Source: Cellvibrionaceae bacterium (GTDB lineage: Bacteria > Pseudomonadota > Gammaproteobacteria > Pseudomonadales > Cellvibrionaceae). Taken from it: a DNA stretch of 54,881 nt. The stretch is taken from NCBI GenBank assembly GCA_028281575.1, contig JANQJP010000061.1, positions 1 to 54,881 on the forward strand, in the 5' to 3' direction. This document shows positions 20,751 to 29,928 of the stretch, piece after piece (the stretch's first letter is position 1; the number at the start of each line of letters is the position of its first letter). The notes under the pieces are model-generated. The model worked only from the letters and a program-made list of their open reading frames with translations, did no database searches and had not been told where the DNA came from. Position numbers and translations under genes: made by a program.

Positions 20751-21670
20751 TGGAGCCTTATAAACTTCAATTGGCCTGGGAACATCATGATCATGGTCGC
20801 CATGACTTCGCCATTGAGTTACTAAAAGAGTTGTTGGCCGAAGAACCCGATGGGGCGATTTATCATGGCTTGCTTTCGTCTTGTCTGGTTGGTAAAGCGA
20901 GAATTTATGCCGCTGAATATGAAATAAAACTTGCACTACAGTTAGATCCGTCTCAGGCTTTTTTCTTTTTCGTGCTCGCGCAAATTGAAGTTTTTAAAAA
21001 CCGTCTGAAAAAAGCGCTTGAGTTTTGCGACGAGTCTCTCAAACTGGATCCAAATTTTGTAAGTGCTTATCTTCTCAAGAGTCGCATTTTTCAATTGCTC
21101 GATAAACGCAAAGACGCGCTTGAGCAGGTTCGCCGAGCGACACAACTCGATCCGGAAAACCCCGATGTTTTGGCAGGGCTTGGTGAATATTATTTAGCTA
21201 CGGGCGATCTTAAAAACGCAGAACGTTGTGCGCGTCAATCCCTGAGTCTGGATGCTCAGGATGAGGATGCCAACTTGCTTATGGGCAAAACCAAACTCGC
21301 TCAGGGCGATGTGCAGGAAGCAGAGTATCATGCAAAATTTGTTATTTCGAGAAATCCCGATTCGGAAGCGGCGCTGCGTTTGTTTAGCGGTATTAAAATG
21401 CGAGGCAATTGGTTCCTTGGACTCTGGTGGCAGTTTAACAGTTGGGTAGTAACTCTAGGTAATTTAAAAAGTAGTGTTGTGCTAATCTCCGCATTTTTGT
21501 TATTTGGGTTATTCGCGCAAATACTAGAGGATCTAGACTTTTCGACCGCATCGGATATTGTTTCCTACACGTGGTTGTTACTTGTACTGTATTCTTGGGT
21601 GGGAATTCCTGCATACTATCGAGCGCTTAAAAAAGAGCTGGAGAAGTTTTCTTTCAACCCGGATTTCTAA
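20750..21670 (+). CDS. TPR protein with C-terminal membrane helices
   Basis: The 306-aa protein consists of about six tetratricopeptide repeats (residues 1-215; for example ALEFCDESLKLDPNFVSAYL and ALEQVRRATQLDPENPDVLA). A hydrophobic C-terminal part follows, with two predicted helices (about 238-256 and 268-290). The TPR face is likely cytoplasmic and would bind the AAA ATPase or its clients, with the tail in the membrane. It is translationally coupled to the preceding membrane protein. Specific function is unknown. Confidence 0.85.
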   Translation: MEPYKLQLAWEHHDHGRHDFAIELLKELLAEEPDGAIYHGLLSSCLVGKARIYAAEYEIKLALQLDPSQAFFFFVLAQIEVFKNRLKKALEFCDESLKLDPNFVSAYLLKSRIFQLLDKRKDALEQVRRATQLDPENPDVLAGLGEYYLATGDLKNAERCARQSLSLDAQDEDANLLMGKTKLAQGDVQEAEYHAKFVISRNPDSEAALRLFSGIKMRGNWFLGLWWQFNSWVVTLGNLKSSVVLISAFLLFGLFAQILEDLDFSTASDIVSYTWLLLVLYSWVGIPAYYRALKKELEKFSFNPDF

Positions 21671-21790
21671 TTTATACCAATCAGGTATCTCGTAAATCTA
21701 TCTTGGATTATCGGTGAAGGTAATTGAAGGTCAGATAAGTTTTAAAAAAGTATAAAATTGATGTTTTAATAATCATTTTGGGACAGGGAT

Positions 21791-22540
21791 ATGAGTAAGG
21801 CGAGCGGTGTTATCACAGAAGCGTTAGATCACAGTGACATCCAAGAGCTTTTCCCAGATATCTTTTTTGTGACAGGAAGCATCGGTGTGAAAATGCCTTT
21901 GCTAATGAAGTTCAGCCGTAACATGGTGATTATTCGTGAAAACGAAGAGCTTACACTTATTAATTCAGTACGCCTTGGTGAAGAAGGTTTAAAAAAGCTG
22001 GAGCAGTTGGGCGAAATAAAAAATATTATTCGTTTAGCTGCATTTCATGGTGTTGACGATCCTTTCTATCAAGAGCGCTTCAAGGCAACGGTATGGTCGG
22101 TTAACGCGCCTTATGTCAGAGGTTTTGACTACCCACCCAAAGAACAGGATATCTATTTTCATCCGGATATTGTTCTTGATCCTGAAACTAAACTGCCGGT
22201 AAGTGATGCGCAGTATGTCCAACTTCAGTCATCAAAACCCGCTGAAGGACTGCTCGTGCTCAAACGTTCTGATGGCATAATTGTGTCGGGTGATTGTTTA
22301 CAAAATTGGGAAAAAACCGACCCCTATTTTAACGTCCTCGGCAAAACAATGATGAAGATGATGGGGTTTATCAAGCCGTGTAATATCGGCCCCGGGTGGT
22401 TAAAGGTAGCCAAGCCAGATGGCAGCGAAATAGGGCGTATTTTGGATCTGGAATTTCAGCATGTACTTCCGGCTCACGGTCAACCGGTGATAGATAATGC
22501 GAAGGAGCGATATAGACCGGTTATCACTAAGTTGGGATAG
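21791..22540 (+). CDS. Degenerate metallo-beta-lactamase-fold protein
   Basis: The 249-aa sequence follows the metallo-beta-lactamase order. An early strand pair (DIFFVTGSI) is followed by the position where HxHxDH is expected, which here reads AAFHGVDDPFY with only one histidine, then GDCLQNW with the metal-bridging-type Asp, and a late LPAHGQPV. Loss of most zinc ligands suggests one metal at most, or a non-hydrolytic role. GGGACAGGG just before the ATG is a good ribosome site. The nearest neighbours do not indicate a pathway. Fold assignment is by motif order only. Confidence 0.65.
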   Translation: MSKASGVITEALDHSDIQELFPDIFFVTGSIGVKMPLLMKFSRNMVIIRENEELTLINSVRLGEEGLKKLEQLGEIKNIIRLAAFHGVDDPFYQERFKATVWSVNAPYVRGFDYPPKEQDIYFHPDIVLDPETKLPVSDAQYVQLQSSKPAEGLLVLKRSDGIIVSGDCLQNWEKTDPYFNVLGKTMMKMMGFIKPCNIGPGWLKVAKPDGSEIGRILDLEFQHVLPAHGQPVIDNAKERYRPVITKLG

Positions 22541-22574
22541 GGTCTCTGTGAAATATGTATGCTTTGATAACGTT

Positions 22575-24428
22575 TCAAAAATATATTCGATACCCTAAAG
22601 AATAGGTGCGACTTGTGTCGTCTTCATAATGGGTGCTTTCAACAGTGGAAACGATACTTCCATATTTTCCCAGATACTTGGATAACGATATTCTGGCTGC
22701 AGAATGATTCATCTCGCGAAAATGCGTGTTTTTCTTATGCTCAAGATCGATGATGTAGTTTGCAAACGCGAGGTTTTTTCTTATGGACAAGGCTGCCCCT
22801 GCGTCAGCTGTGAAATGTTCGTCTTGACGTTTGTGAATGTTTCCCTCGAAAAGGCCGAGAAAAGAAACTGTGTTTCCCAAAAACTTGGTAGTTACTCCTA
22901 AGTTACCCGATAGAACGGCAGTTAATTCTTCAGTTCTAACATCAGTATTTTTGCGTTCTATTCCAAGGCGAACTCCCCAGGATTTTCGTCTGAAAAGTGA
23001 TGAGAAAGTAGGGCGTGAATTGATATCAATAAAGTCCAATTTATGAAGTTGCATATTATCGTTTTCTGTACCTCTTAAAACGATTTTAATATATTCAGCT
23101 GACATATCTTTGGGCTGTCCATATGAAGGATCGATAAAACTGTGACCGGCCAAGCGAAATTCTAGGTCGAACATGTTGGACGACTCATTAGTGACATATG
23201 AAAGAGATAGCCTTTGGCTTTCGTGGCTTAATAGAGGGTTTTCGGATGGGGTTTCATAACTTATCTTAACCGGAGGTAGCGCCGAAATTTCTTCGTTGAG
23301 CAAATGAATTCGCTGCCTCGCGGTATGTGGATTTATCCGCCGATCCTGAATAAGGTGGCTTAAATACCGGTGGGACAATTGAAGAATTTCTCCGCGCGTT
23401 GTTTTCTTTTCAATAACGTCAACCGCTCGAGCACTAACTTTATTTTTAGCGATATCCCGTATAAGTATCTGCTGGTCTTTTGGGTACTGTGAAATTGCTT
23501 GTGCGAGCTTTCTCTCTGCCGATGGCCAGTAGGTGACACTCTTAATAAGGCCGGCATTGTCTATTAGCTTTAAAGTGTCGAGAGGGATTGCCAAGTGCGA
23601 AAAACCTTCAACGGAAATGAGTTCCGGCTTTGCTATAGCGAGCACAGTCAGTACACGATAAGCACAATTTTCGTTTAGAAAATAGTAATTGAAAGAATCA
23701 CCTTTAATTTCCCACAGGTGGTCGATGATAAATTCAATCTCGGAAGGTGAAAATGCCAGGGGATATTCCCATACATCTCTACCTTCATTTTCATTGTATC
23801 GACGAAGCCTCCGAAACATTGGTCGTTTTTCGATCAGCCCCGGAAAGCCGCCTGTGAGGCCATTCCAAATATATCTATAGGACTCATTAGCCGTAGAGGT
23901 ATCAGCGGCATAATTTACAGATGATGACAGCAATCCTTTTTGGGAGGGCGTTGATCCTGAAAATGTAAGGAAAGTGTGACCCATTATCGACGCAGGGCTG
24001 GTGACATAGGGGGAAACGAGTGAAATGGATAATTGGCGTTTGCCGAAGCCGGATCGCCATTCTTCCAGTTTTGGACAGGTAAATTCCCCGAACTCTGAAA
24101 GCCCAAGCTGAGAGATTGTCCATGCTGTTCTTGCTGGAAATCTGCAAATAACATCTTCGTAATCACCTTCAAGAGCCTCAATCAGGGCAAGAAGTTCTTT
24201 GCGAGGATTCTGTTTACCATCTCTCGATAAAAAAAACGCTTCGTGATCCGCTTCTGACTCCCAGCCATTTCCCTTTCTTTTGTAATGAAGCAAGCGTAAC
24301 CAGGTTTTGTGCTCGGAATACGTGTTTATAAATTCAGCTTTTTTGGCGGCCTGGGAGGGTATAGAGAAGAAGAGCAATACAAACAAGGCGATAGTTTGTA
24401 TTGCGGAGGATGCGAACTTTTTTTTCAT
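22575..24428 (-). CDS. Exported Lnb/DUF4105-like protein with C-terminal beta-rich domain
   Basis: This 617-aa envelope protein has a cleavable signal peptide (MKKKFASSAIQ to about residue 27). The central region (about 120-300) carries features of the DUF4105 family, now named for the lipoprotein N-acyltransferase Lnb: MGHTFLTFSG with His151 and YYFLNENCAYRVL with Cys255, a likely His/Cys catalytic pair. The last roughly 200 residues alternate polar and hydrophobic positions and end in GYRIYF, as in an outer-membrane beta-barrel. The enzymatic role is inferred from family naming. It ends convergently, 35 bases from the metallo-beta-lactamase-fold gene. Confidence 0.75.
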   Translation of the reverse strand: MKKKFASSAIQTIALFVLLFFSIPSQAAKKAEFINTYSEHKTWLRLLHYKRKGNGWESEADHEAFFLSRDGKQNPRKELLALIEALEGDYEDVICRFPARTAWTISQLGLSEFGEFTCPKLEEWRSGFGKRQLSISLVSPYVTSPASIMGHTFLTFSGSTPSQKGLLSSSVNYAADTSTANESYRYIWNGLTGGFPGLIEKRPMFRRLRRYNENEGRDVWEYPLAFSPSEIEFIIDHLWEIKGDSFNYYFLNENCAYRVLTVLAIAKPELISVEGFSHLAIPLDTLKLIDNAGLIKSVTYWPSAERKLAQAISQYPKDQQILIRDIAKNKVSARAVDVIEKKTTRGEILQLSHRYLSHLIQDRRINPHTARQRIHLLNEEISALPPVKISYETPSENPLLSHESQRLSLSYVTNESSNMFDLEFRLAGHSFIDPSYGQPKDMSAEYIKIVLRGTENDNMQLHKLDFIDINSRPTFSSLFRRKSWGVRLGIERKNTDVRTEELTAVLSGNLGVTTKFLGNTVSFLGLFEGNIHKRQDEHFTADAGAALSIRKNLAFANYIIDLEHKKNTHFREMNHSAARISLSKYLGKYGSIVSTVESTHYEDDTSRTYSLGYRIYF

Positions 24429-24544
24429 GAAGATGGAGCTGGCTAAAATAAATAATTGATCCCGCTAATTAATATAGACAAAAAGTAAATGTTCTTCTAC
24501 GCTCAAGTGATCCAACGAAAACAATACGTTACAGGGATTTATAT

Positions 24545-24952
24545 ATGATATCTAGGTTTAAACTATTGGTCGCTTTACTTCTTTCTATTGTTGTGATAGC
24601 TGGCTGTGCGACTATTGCCGGTGGAGGCTCGACTCAAACGGTGAATTTGGACTCTAACCCTCAAGGGGCAGAGATTTTTTTGGGAACACTTAAAAATAGT
24701 GAAGTTGTTGATCTTGTTAACACCGGTTTAACCACGCCTAATAGCTTGGAAATTCCCCGTAAAAATGCCGTTGTTATACTAAAAAAGCCAGGCTATAAAG
24801 ATACAAATGTTATTCTTGAAAAGTCTGTCAATGGATGGTTTTTTGGCAATATTATTATCGGAGGCTTTATTGGCAGTAGTATTGACTCCTCTACGGGTGC
24901 TGTTAGCAAATATGACCCCGATGCTATCTTTCTTGAACTAGTTGCTGAATAG
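24545..24952 (+). CDS. Small lipoprotein with PEGA-like domain
   Basis: This is a 135-aa lipoprotein whose signal peptide ends in the lipobox VIAGC (Cys21). The mature part begins with a PEGA-like beta segment (TVNLDSNPQGAEIFLG), followed by KKPGYKDTNVILEKS and a Gly-rich hydrophobic stretch (FFGNIIIGGFIGSSID) also seen in small lipoproteins of this kind. It is probably periplasmic or attached to the outer membrane. It is divergent from the DUF4105-like gene and followed closely by another exported protein. Confidence 0.75.
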   Translation: MISRFKLLVALLLSIVVIAGCATIAGGGSTQTVNLDSNPQGAEIFLGTLKNSEVVDLVNTGLTTPNSLEIPRKNAVVILKKPGYKDTNVILEKSVNGWFFGNIIIGGFIGSSIDSSTGAVSKYDPDAIFLELVAE

Positions 24953-24962
24953 TTTGAGTGCG

Positions 24963-25328
24963 ATGAATGGTCGAGGTAGCAGTGTCTCGACCATTCGACT
25001 AAACATTTTCCTGATATTTTTCTTAGGTGCCTTATTTCAAAAAGCATTAAGCTCTGAGGTTGAGGCATGCCCATCTTTGGATATACAGAAAAGAGAAATA
25101 CGCGAGTTTGTACTCTACAATTACAGACCCTTAGCTCTTGATGTACTTAATGATCAAGGGCAGTATTTAGAATCATTACTGGCTCTTGTAGATCCCAAAG
25201 AGCTGTTGTCCCGTCGACTGCTGATTAAAAAAATAAGAGATAATTTGCTCAAAGAGCAAAGCGTACCTGACTTTGCGCGTAGCGTAACCAATTACGTTAA
25301 ATGTTACGATGTCAATAACAACCAATAG
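24963..25328 (+). CDS. Small exported hypothetical protein
   Basis: This 121-aa protein has a hydrophobic leader (about residues 12-28, ending FQKALSS) and a mature part with two cysteines (EACPS and VKCYD) that could form a disulfide. No family is recognised. The ATG at 24963 is the only ATG giving a complete leader; in-frame TTG codons lie at 24942 and 24954. The start codon is followed directly by a perfect 11-bp hairpin, so translation may be structurally limited. Confidence 0.6.
   Translation: MNGRGSSVSTIRLNIFLIFFLGALFQKALSSEVEACPSLDIQKREIREFVLYNYRPLALDVLNDQGQYLESLLALVDPKELLSRRLLIKKIRDNLLKEQSVPDFARSVTNYVKCYDVNNNQ
24965..24996 (+). promoter_or_regulatory. 11-bp hairpin over the start of an exported protein gene
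   Basis: Perfect arms GAATGGTCGAG (24965-24975) and CTCGACCATTC (24986-24996) enclose a 10-base loop. The hairpin begins at the third base of the ATG at 24963 and is not followed by a T run, so it is a poor terminator. It may restrict ribosome loading or protect the upstream lipoprotein transcript. Function is inferred. Confidence 0.5.
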
Positions 25329-25505
25329 AAGTTCAAAATCATAGGTGTATCCGTTTTACTCGCACGTAATCAACTTCATACATACAACACGGTGATAAGA
25401 CATACACAATAAAGCGGGGTATAATTTCAGGCTCACGTCTACCCATATGTTGGCTCATGCATTAGCTGTTCGCACGAATGGCGCTAGTGCCTTTAAGGAC
25501 GGATT

Positions 25506-26774
25506 ATGAAGTATGCCATGGTACTTATGGTGCCATTTTACAAAGTAAGTGAAGATGTGATTGCTTGCGAGAGCGCCTTCGCGATACATCTTAAGGAACT
25601 GTTAACGCGCATTTCGGATTGGGGGGATGAAATTTTGATTCACTCTCCTGCGATGACAGAGGCGGATTATCTAGCAAACAAACACCATCTCGCGCATATT
25701 ACCTGCAGTGAAGAGCATATTTATTATGTTGAATCTGCGCCGACAGATATCTCACGTCTCGCTTTTTTCCTAAAGGCGCCTTTCACCATTTGGCCGAAAA
25801 TTTGGAAGGTGGTTAAGTCGGCCAATGTTGTTCACTCAGCTGCGTCAAAAGACATTTTTAAGCTATTTACAATAATGTCTCTTATTTTTGCCGTGATTCA
25901 GGGAAAAAAGACCATCTTTGTGATGGATATTGATCATCGCAATTCTGCGCAAATGCTATATAAAACCGGAAAGTATTCGCTTAAGTCCTATTGGCTAAGC
26001 CGCTATATTTACAATCCGCTAATAAGCCTACAAATTCACTTTGCTGTTCAATACTGCGACTTGCTTATGCTAAAGAGTCGCGCGCTTGTCAGAGATTATG
26101 GCCGGGGGAAAAATAAGGTTAAAAATTTTTACGACACTGCGCATGACTCATCGTTTGTGCTCAGCGAGCAAGCGCTTGAGGATAAAATTAACGCCAGTAA
26201 TGACAGTAAAAACACCATTCGATTAGTGTATTTTGGACGCTTGGTTGAATATAAGGGTATCGACGATATGATCGAAGCCACACGTATCGTGGCAGAAGCT
26301 TTAGCGCGTGAAGGTAAAGGGCGGACGGTCACGCTCGATATTATTGGTGCGGGCCATATGGAGGGGCGTCTTCGCGCGCTTGTAGCGCATCACAAGCTTG
26401 AAAATATTGTCACTTTTCTCGGGGCTGTGAATTATGGTCGAGAGTTGGCGGATCAATTAAAAACCTATGATTTCTTATTGGCCGCGCCCAAAAGCGAAGA
26501 TACGCCGCGAAGCGTATTCGATGCGATGGCGTGTGCACTACCCATCATTGCTTACGATACATACTACTATGTGGATCTAGAAGACACCGGCACCGTGCAA
26601 ACTGTCGCCTGGTTGTCGCCAGAAGCCATGGCTGACAGAGTTCTCGTGCTTGCCAATGACTGTTCAGCGGTTCATACAATGATGAGAAATGCGCGACATT
26701 TTGCTGTAAACAACACGCAATCTATCTGGATGGACCGGCGCTTACAGTGGACTAAAGAGTTTTTGGTCGAATAG
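25506..26774 (+). CDS. Glycosyltransferase (GT4-like, GT-B fold)
   Basis: This 422-aa retaining-type glycosyltransferase has a C-terminal nucleotide-sugar domain. The standard signatures are IRLVYFGRLVEYKGIDDMIEA, then LDIIGAGHMEGRLRAL, VTFLGAVNYGRELADQL and SEDTPRSVFDAMACALPIIA. The last corresponds to the E-x7-E motif but has Asp in the second acidic position. The N-terminal acceptor domain begins MKYAMVLMVPFYKVSEDVI. It stands alone, without other polysaccharide genes, so the acceptor cannot be predicted. A possible -10 (TATAAT at 25420) lies in the 177-base upstream gap. Confidence 0.85.
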   Translation: MKYAMVLMVPFYKVSEDVIACESAFAIHLKELLTRISDWGDEILIHSPAMTEADYLANKHHLAHITCSEEHIYYVESAPTDISRLAFFLKAPFTIWPKIWKVVKSANVVHSAASKDIFKLFTIMSLIFAVIQGKKTIFVMDIDHRNSAQMLYKTGKYSLKSYWLSRYIYNPLISLQIHFAVQYCDLLMLKSRALVRDYGRGKNKVKNFYDTAHDSSFVLSEQALEDKINASNDSKNTIRLVYFGRLVEYKGIDDMIEATRIVAEALAREGKGRTVTLDIIGAGHMEGRLRALVAHHKLENIVTFLGAVNYGRELADQLKTYDFLLAAPKSEDTPRSVFDAMACALPIIAYDTYYYVDLEDTGTVQTVAWLSPEAMADRVLVLANDCSAVHTMMRNARHFAVNNTQSIWMDRRLQWTKEFLVE

Positions 26775-26938
26775 CGGGCCTGGATAGACCCTTAATGCTT
26801 GTGTAAGACCACAGTTGTTTATCCAATTTAATAGGCTTTTCAAGTCTTATCCCCACCTTTGGCTATACTCTTCGGTACACATGTGTGCTTCCTATCGCCG
26901 GGTGCACACATCCATCCATCTCTTTTGTAGCAAGCACG

Positions 26939-27574
26939 ATGAGATATGCGATTACGCTGATTTTTCTACTATTCGGGCTGGTGAATAGTGTTCTCGGCTT
27001 TGATGTTGAAGTGTTGCGAGCCAATGGTAAGCCTTTGGCTGGTGCGCTGGTTTCGCTGCATGGCGAAGGTATGGTGCTTCCAGAGTCTCAACATATTGAG
27101 CTCAACCAGCGGGAATTGCGTTTTGATCCACAAATAACCCTGGTGCCGCTGGGGTCTACTGTGGTCTTCACTAACGAAGACAAGGTGACGCATCATGTCT
27201 ATTCGTTTTCGAAGCCCTGGCGCGAACAATTCCGTTTGAAGAAAGGCGAGATTCGCAATGCTGTAATGGGCACGGCGGGAGAGGTAGCGCTGGGATGTAA
27301 TATTCACGATTGGATGCTGGCTTATATCTACGTGCTGGATACCTCGCTCTATGGTTTAACAGACGAAGATGGGCACATTCAGTTTTCTGCTATTCCCTCT
27401 CAAGCGCTGACGCTTAAGATTCGCCATCCACGTATTCGAGATGGGCGAGGGGCGGTGAGCCAGGTCTTAAGCACAGAGCTTCGTGAGGAAAATCGCGTAA
27501 CAATAAAACTCAAGCGCAAATTGCTGCCTAAACGCGATCAAATCCCCACCGATGATGACGAGTACCTGTACTGA
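26939..27574 (+). CDS. Exported cupredoxin-like (plastocyanin/MauL-like) protein
   Basis: This 211-aa periplasmic protein has a signal peptide (residues 1-20). The cupredoxin-like domain shows VVFTNEDKVTHHVYSF with His85/His86 and GCNIHDWMLAY with Cys120, His123 and Met126, a plausible type 1 copper site. A C-terminal transthyretin-like beta domain (GLTDEDGHIQFSAIP) follows. Similar proteins are usually named methylamine utilisation protein, although no amine dehydrogenase genes are present here. Its stop overlaps the start of the GGDEF-EAL gene. A copper- or redox-sensing role for the operon is an inference. Confidence 0.82.
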   Translation: MRYAITLIFLLFGLVNSVLGFDVEVLRANGKPLAGALVSLHGEGMVLPESQHIELNQRELRFDPQITLVPLGSTVVFTNEDKVTHHVYSFSKPWREQFRLKKGEIRNAVMGTAGEVALGCNIHDWMLAYIYVLDTSLYGLTDEDGHIQFSAIPSQALTLKIRHPRIRDGRGAVSQVLSTELREENRVTIKLKRKLLPKRDQIPTDDDEYLY

Positions 27575-29928
27575 TGTCACTTCGTCTAAGAATTTTTTTG
27601 CTGTTTTTGGTTTTAATCAGTGGTGCTCTAGGTTTTACCTTGTTTATCGTAAACAGCAATGTTCGTGACGCGGGAGATCAGCGCGTCTTTGACTCCCTGG
27701 CTGTGGGGCACAAGGTTTTTCAGGAGAAAATTGACAGCCAGCTCGACAACTTTGAGATTGCGGCGAAAATTTTGGGAAAAGAGGATGCACTTCGAGAGGC
27801 CATTCATGATGATAGCCTGTCTCTTAAGACGGCCCTGGGTAACTTTTTAAACCGTTTGAGACAAGACTATGACGCTGATCTCCTATGGCTATTGGAACTC
27901 GATGGCGCAATAACTGAGCAAGCGGGAGTGTCGACCACCAGCGGCGAGTTTCCCTATATGCAACTGTTGGATCGCGCCGAGTCACAAGATTGGTCGGGCC
28001 GCACGATTATCCCGCTGGACGGTCATATTTATGAGATCGCCATCGTCGGCTTATTTGTACCCATCAGTGCACCGTTGCCAGCGCACTGGATGATTATAGG
28101 TAAGGCACTCGATGATGAAGTTGCAAGCGAATTAGGGGAGTTAACAGAACTCGATATTCATATTTTCGGTGATGGCGATAGCGCAGCTTGGGTAAAATCT
28201 GCCGTTGACTCGCTCCCGTCAGCGTCGCTAGCAACAGCGCATGCCCAACCCGCGGGCACCGGCTTTCGTTTAGGCATAGATAATACTAATACCCTGGCGC
28301 TAAAAATTCGCCTGGAGAGTGAGGAGAGCCACCCCGTATATGCGCTGTTAATTAAATCTGATCAAGAAGTACAGGATCAAGTGCAGTCGCTGACAACACG
28401 CTTATTTTTTGTAGGGTTTGTCGCACTTTTAGTTTCTCTGGTTGGCGCGGCGTTTTTATCGAATAGTATCGCGCGCCCTTTAAATCTTTTAGTTAGTGTT
28501 GCGCAAAAAATCGGACGCGGTGAATATTCCACGAGCATTCCTGCAAATCTGGGGGGCGAACTTGGTACCTTATCAAAGGCCTTTAATACAATGCAGCAGG
28601 ATATCGCAAAACGCCAGGAGGAAATACGATATATTGCTTATCACGATACGCTAACAAAGTTAGCTAATCGAAACTCATTTATCGATGATCTCGCCCAAGC
28701 CATTCAAAACGCTGATAATAAAAAACAAAGTTTCGCTGTATGCATCTTTGATTTTGACGGTTTTCAGGATATTAATAATACCTTGGGCCGCCACAATGGT
28801 GACCGTGTCTTAATTGCATTTTCCCAGCGTCTACTAAATAAATGTCATGACGGAATAAAAATCGCCAGACTAGGTGGTGACGAATTTGCATTAATGATAC
28901 TCGACGTCTGCGCGATAGATAAGGAAATTGCCAATATTAAATCGCTTGTAAATATGCCGATAGAAATTGAACGGATCGCCTTGGAGATTCGTTTAAGCGT
29001 AGGTATATCGATTTATCCCGACCACGGCGAAACACCGAACTCGCTGTTACAAACAGCGGAAATTGCGATGTATATTGCAAAACGCGATGGCCAGGATATG
29101 GCCTATTACGAGAAACAACGCGACCATCACAGCACTCAACGCTTAACCCTTATTGCAGAATTACGCTCGGCTATCGAAGCAAATCAAATGGTTTTGCACT
29201 ATCAGCCGAAGCTCGATTTGAAAAGGAATATTTTTACGCATGTCGAATGCCTTGTGCGTTGGATTCATCCGACATTTGGTTTTATTAATCCAGATGAATT
29301 TATCAGTTACGCCGAGCAAACAGGTGCAATTCGACAGTTGACACATTGGGTAGTGAATACTGCGCTCGATCAATGCCGTCGTTGGAAAGACGATGGTTTG
29401 GATATTAAAGTTGCCATCAATATTTCCGCAGTTGATTTAACACAAAAAGACTTTGCTGCTGGCGTTCTGGAAATGTTGGAGGAGAGAGAGCTATCGGCAG
29501 GCGATGTGGTGCTTGAAGTGACCGAAAGTGCGTTGATGAAAGATGTCGATCTGGCATTGTCTGCACTCGAAGCGTTACGTAATTGCGGCGTCGCGTTGTC
29601 GATTGACGACTATGGCACTGGTTATTCTTCGATGGCGCAACTTAAACGTTTGCCGGTAGATGAATTAAAAATTGATAAATCGTTTGTTATGAATTTGCAC
29701 GACGATAGTGACGATTACGTTATTGTAAAAAGTACTATCGAATTGGGTCACAATATGGGCTTAAAACTTGTTGCGGAAGGCGTTGAAACGCAAGCGGCAC
29801 TCGATTTGTTAACTGAGCTCAACTGCGACCTGGCCCAGGGTTATTATTTAAGTCGCCCCTTATCGCCCGATCACCTGGATCAATGGATAGCGGAGCATGT
29901 TGCTCAAATTAGTAAAATTTCTGAGTAG
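27574..29928 (+). CDS. Membrane GGDEF-EAL c-di-GMP protein with HAMP
   Basis: The 784-aa protein has an N-terminal helix, a periplasmic sensor (about residues 30-260), a second helix, a HAMP linker (about 290-345), a GGDEF domain with ARLGGDEFAL (about 431-439) and an EAL domain. The cyclase half keeps its active-site motif but lacks the RxxD inhibitory site. The phosphodiesterase half has ECL in place of EAL (HVECLVRW, about 557) but keeps the metal Glu, NIS, EVTES, DDYGTGYSS, LKIDKSF and AEGVET motifs, so hydrolysis remains possible. It is coupled to the cupredoxin upstream (1-base overlap) and the porin-like gene downstream (32-base overlap). Confidence 0.92.
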   Translation: MSLRLRIFLLFLVLISGALGFTLFIVNSNVRDAGDQRVFDSLAVGHKVFQEKIDSQLDNFEIAAKILGKEDALREAIHDDSLSLKTALGNFLNRLRQDYDADLLWLLELDGAITEQAGVSTTSGEFPYMQLLDRAESQDWSGRTIIPLDGHIYEIAIVGLFVPISAPLPAHWMIIGKALDDEVASELGELTELDIHIFGDGDSAAWVKSAVDSLPSASLATAHAQPAGTGFRLGIDNTNTLALKIRLESEESHPVYALLIKSDQEVQDQVQSLTTRLFFVGFVALLVSLVGAAFLSNSIARPLNLLVSVAQKIGRGEYSTSIPANLGGELGTLSKAFNTMQQDIAKRQEEIRYIAYHDTLTKLANRNSFIDDLAQAIQNADNKKQSFAVCIFDFDGFQDINNTLGRHNGDRVLIAFSQRLLNKCHDGIKIARLGGDEFALMILDVCAIDKEIANIKSLVNMPIEIERIALEIRLSVGISIYPDHGETPNSLLQTAEIAMYIAKRDGQDMAYYEKQRDHHSTQRLTLIAELRSAIEANQMVLHYQPKLDLKRNIFTHVECLVRWIHPTFGFINPDEFISYAEQTGAIRQLTHWVVNTALDQCRRWKDDGLDIKVAINISAVDLTQKDFAAGVLEMLEERELSAGDVVLEVTESALMKDVDLALSALEALRNCGVALSIDDYGTGYSSMAQLKRLPVDELKIDKSFVMNLHDDSDDYVIVKSTIELGHNMGLKLVAEGVETQAALDLLTELNCDLAQGYYLSRPLSPDHLDQWIAEHVAQISKISE

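Noticed and set aside
26939-27574. Cupredoxin gene as part of methylamine metabolism
   Set aside because: No methylamine dehydrogenase or maturation genes are nearby; the operon encodes a c-di-GMP enzyme and a porin.
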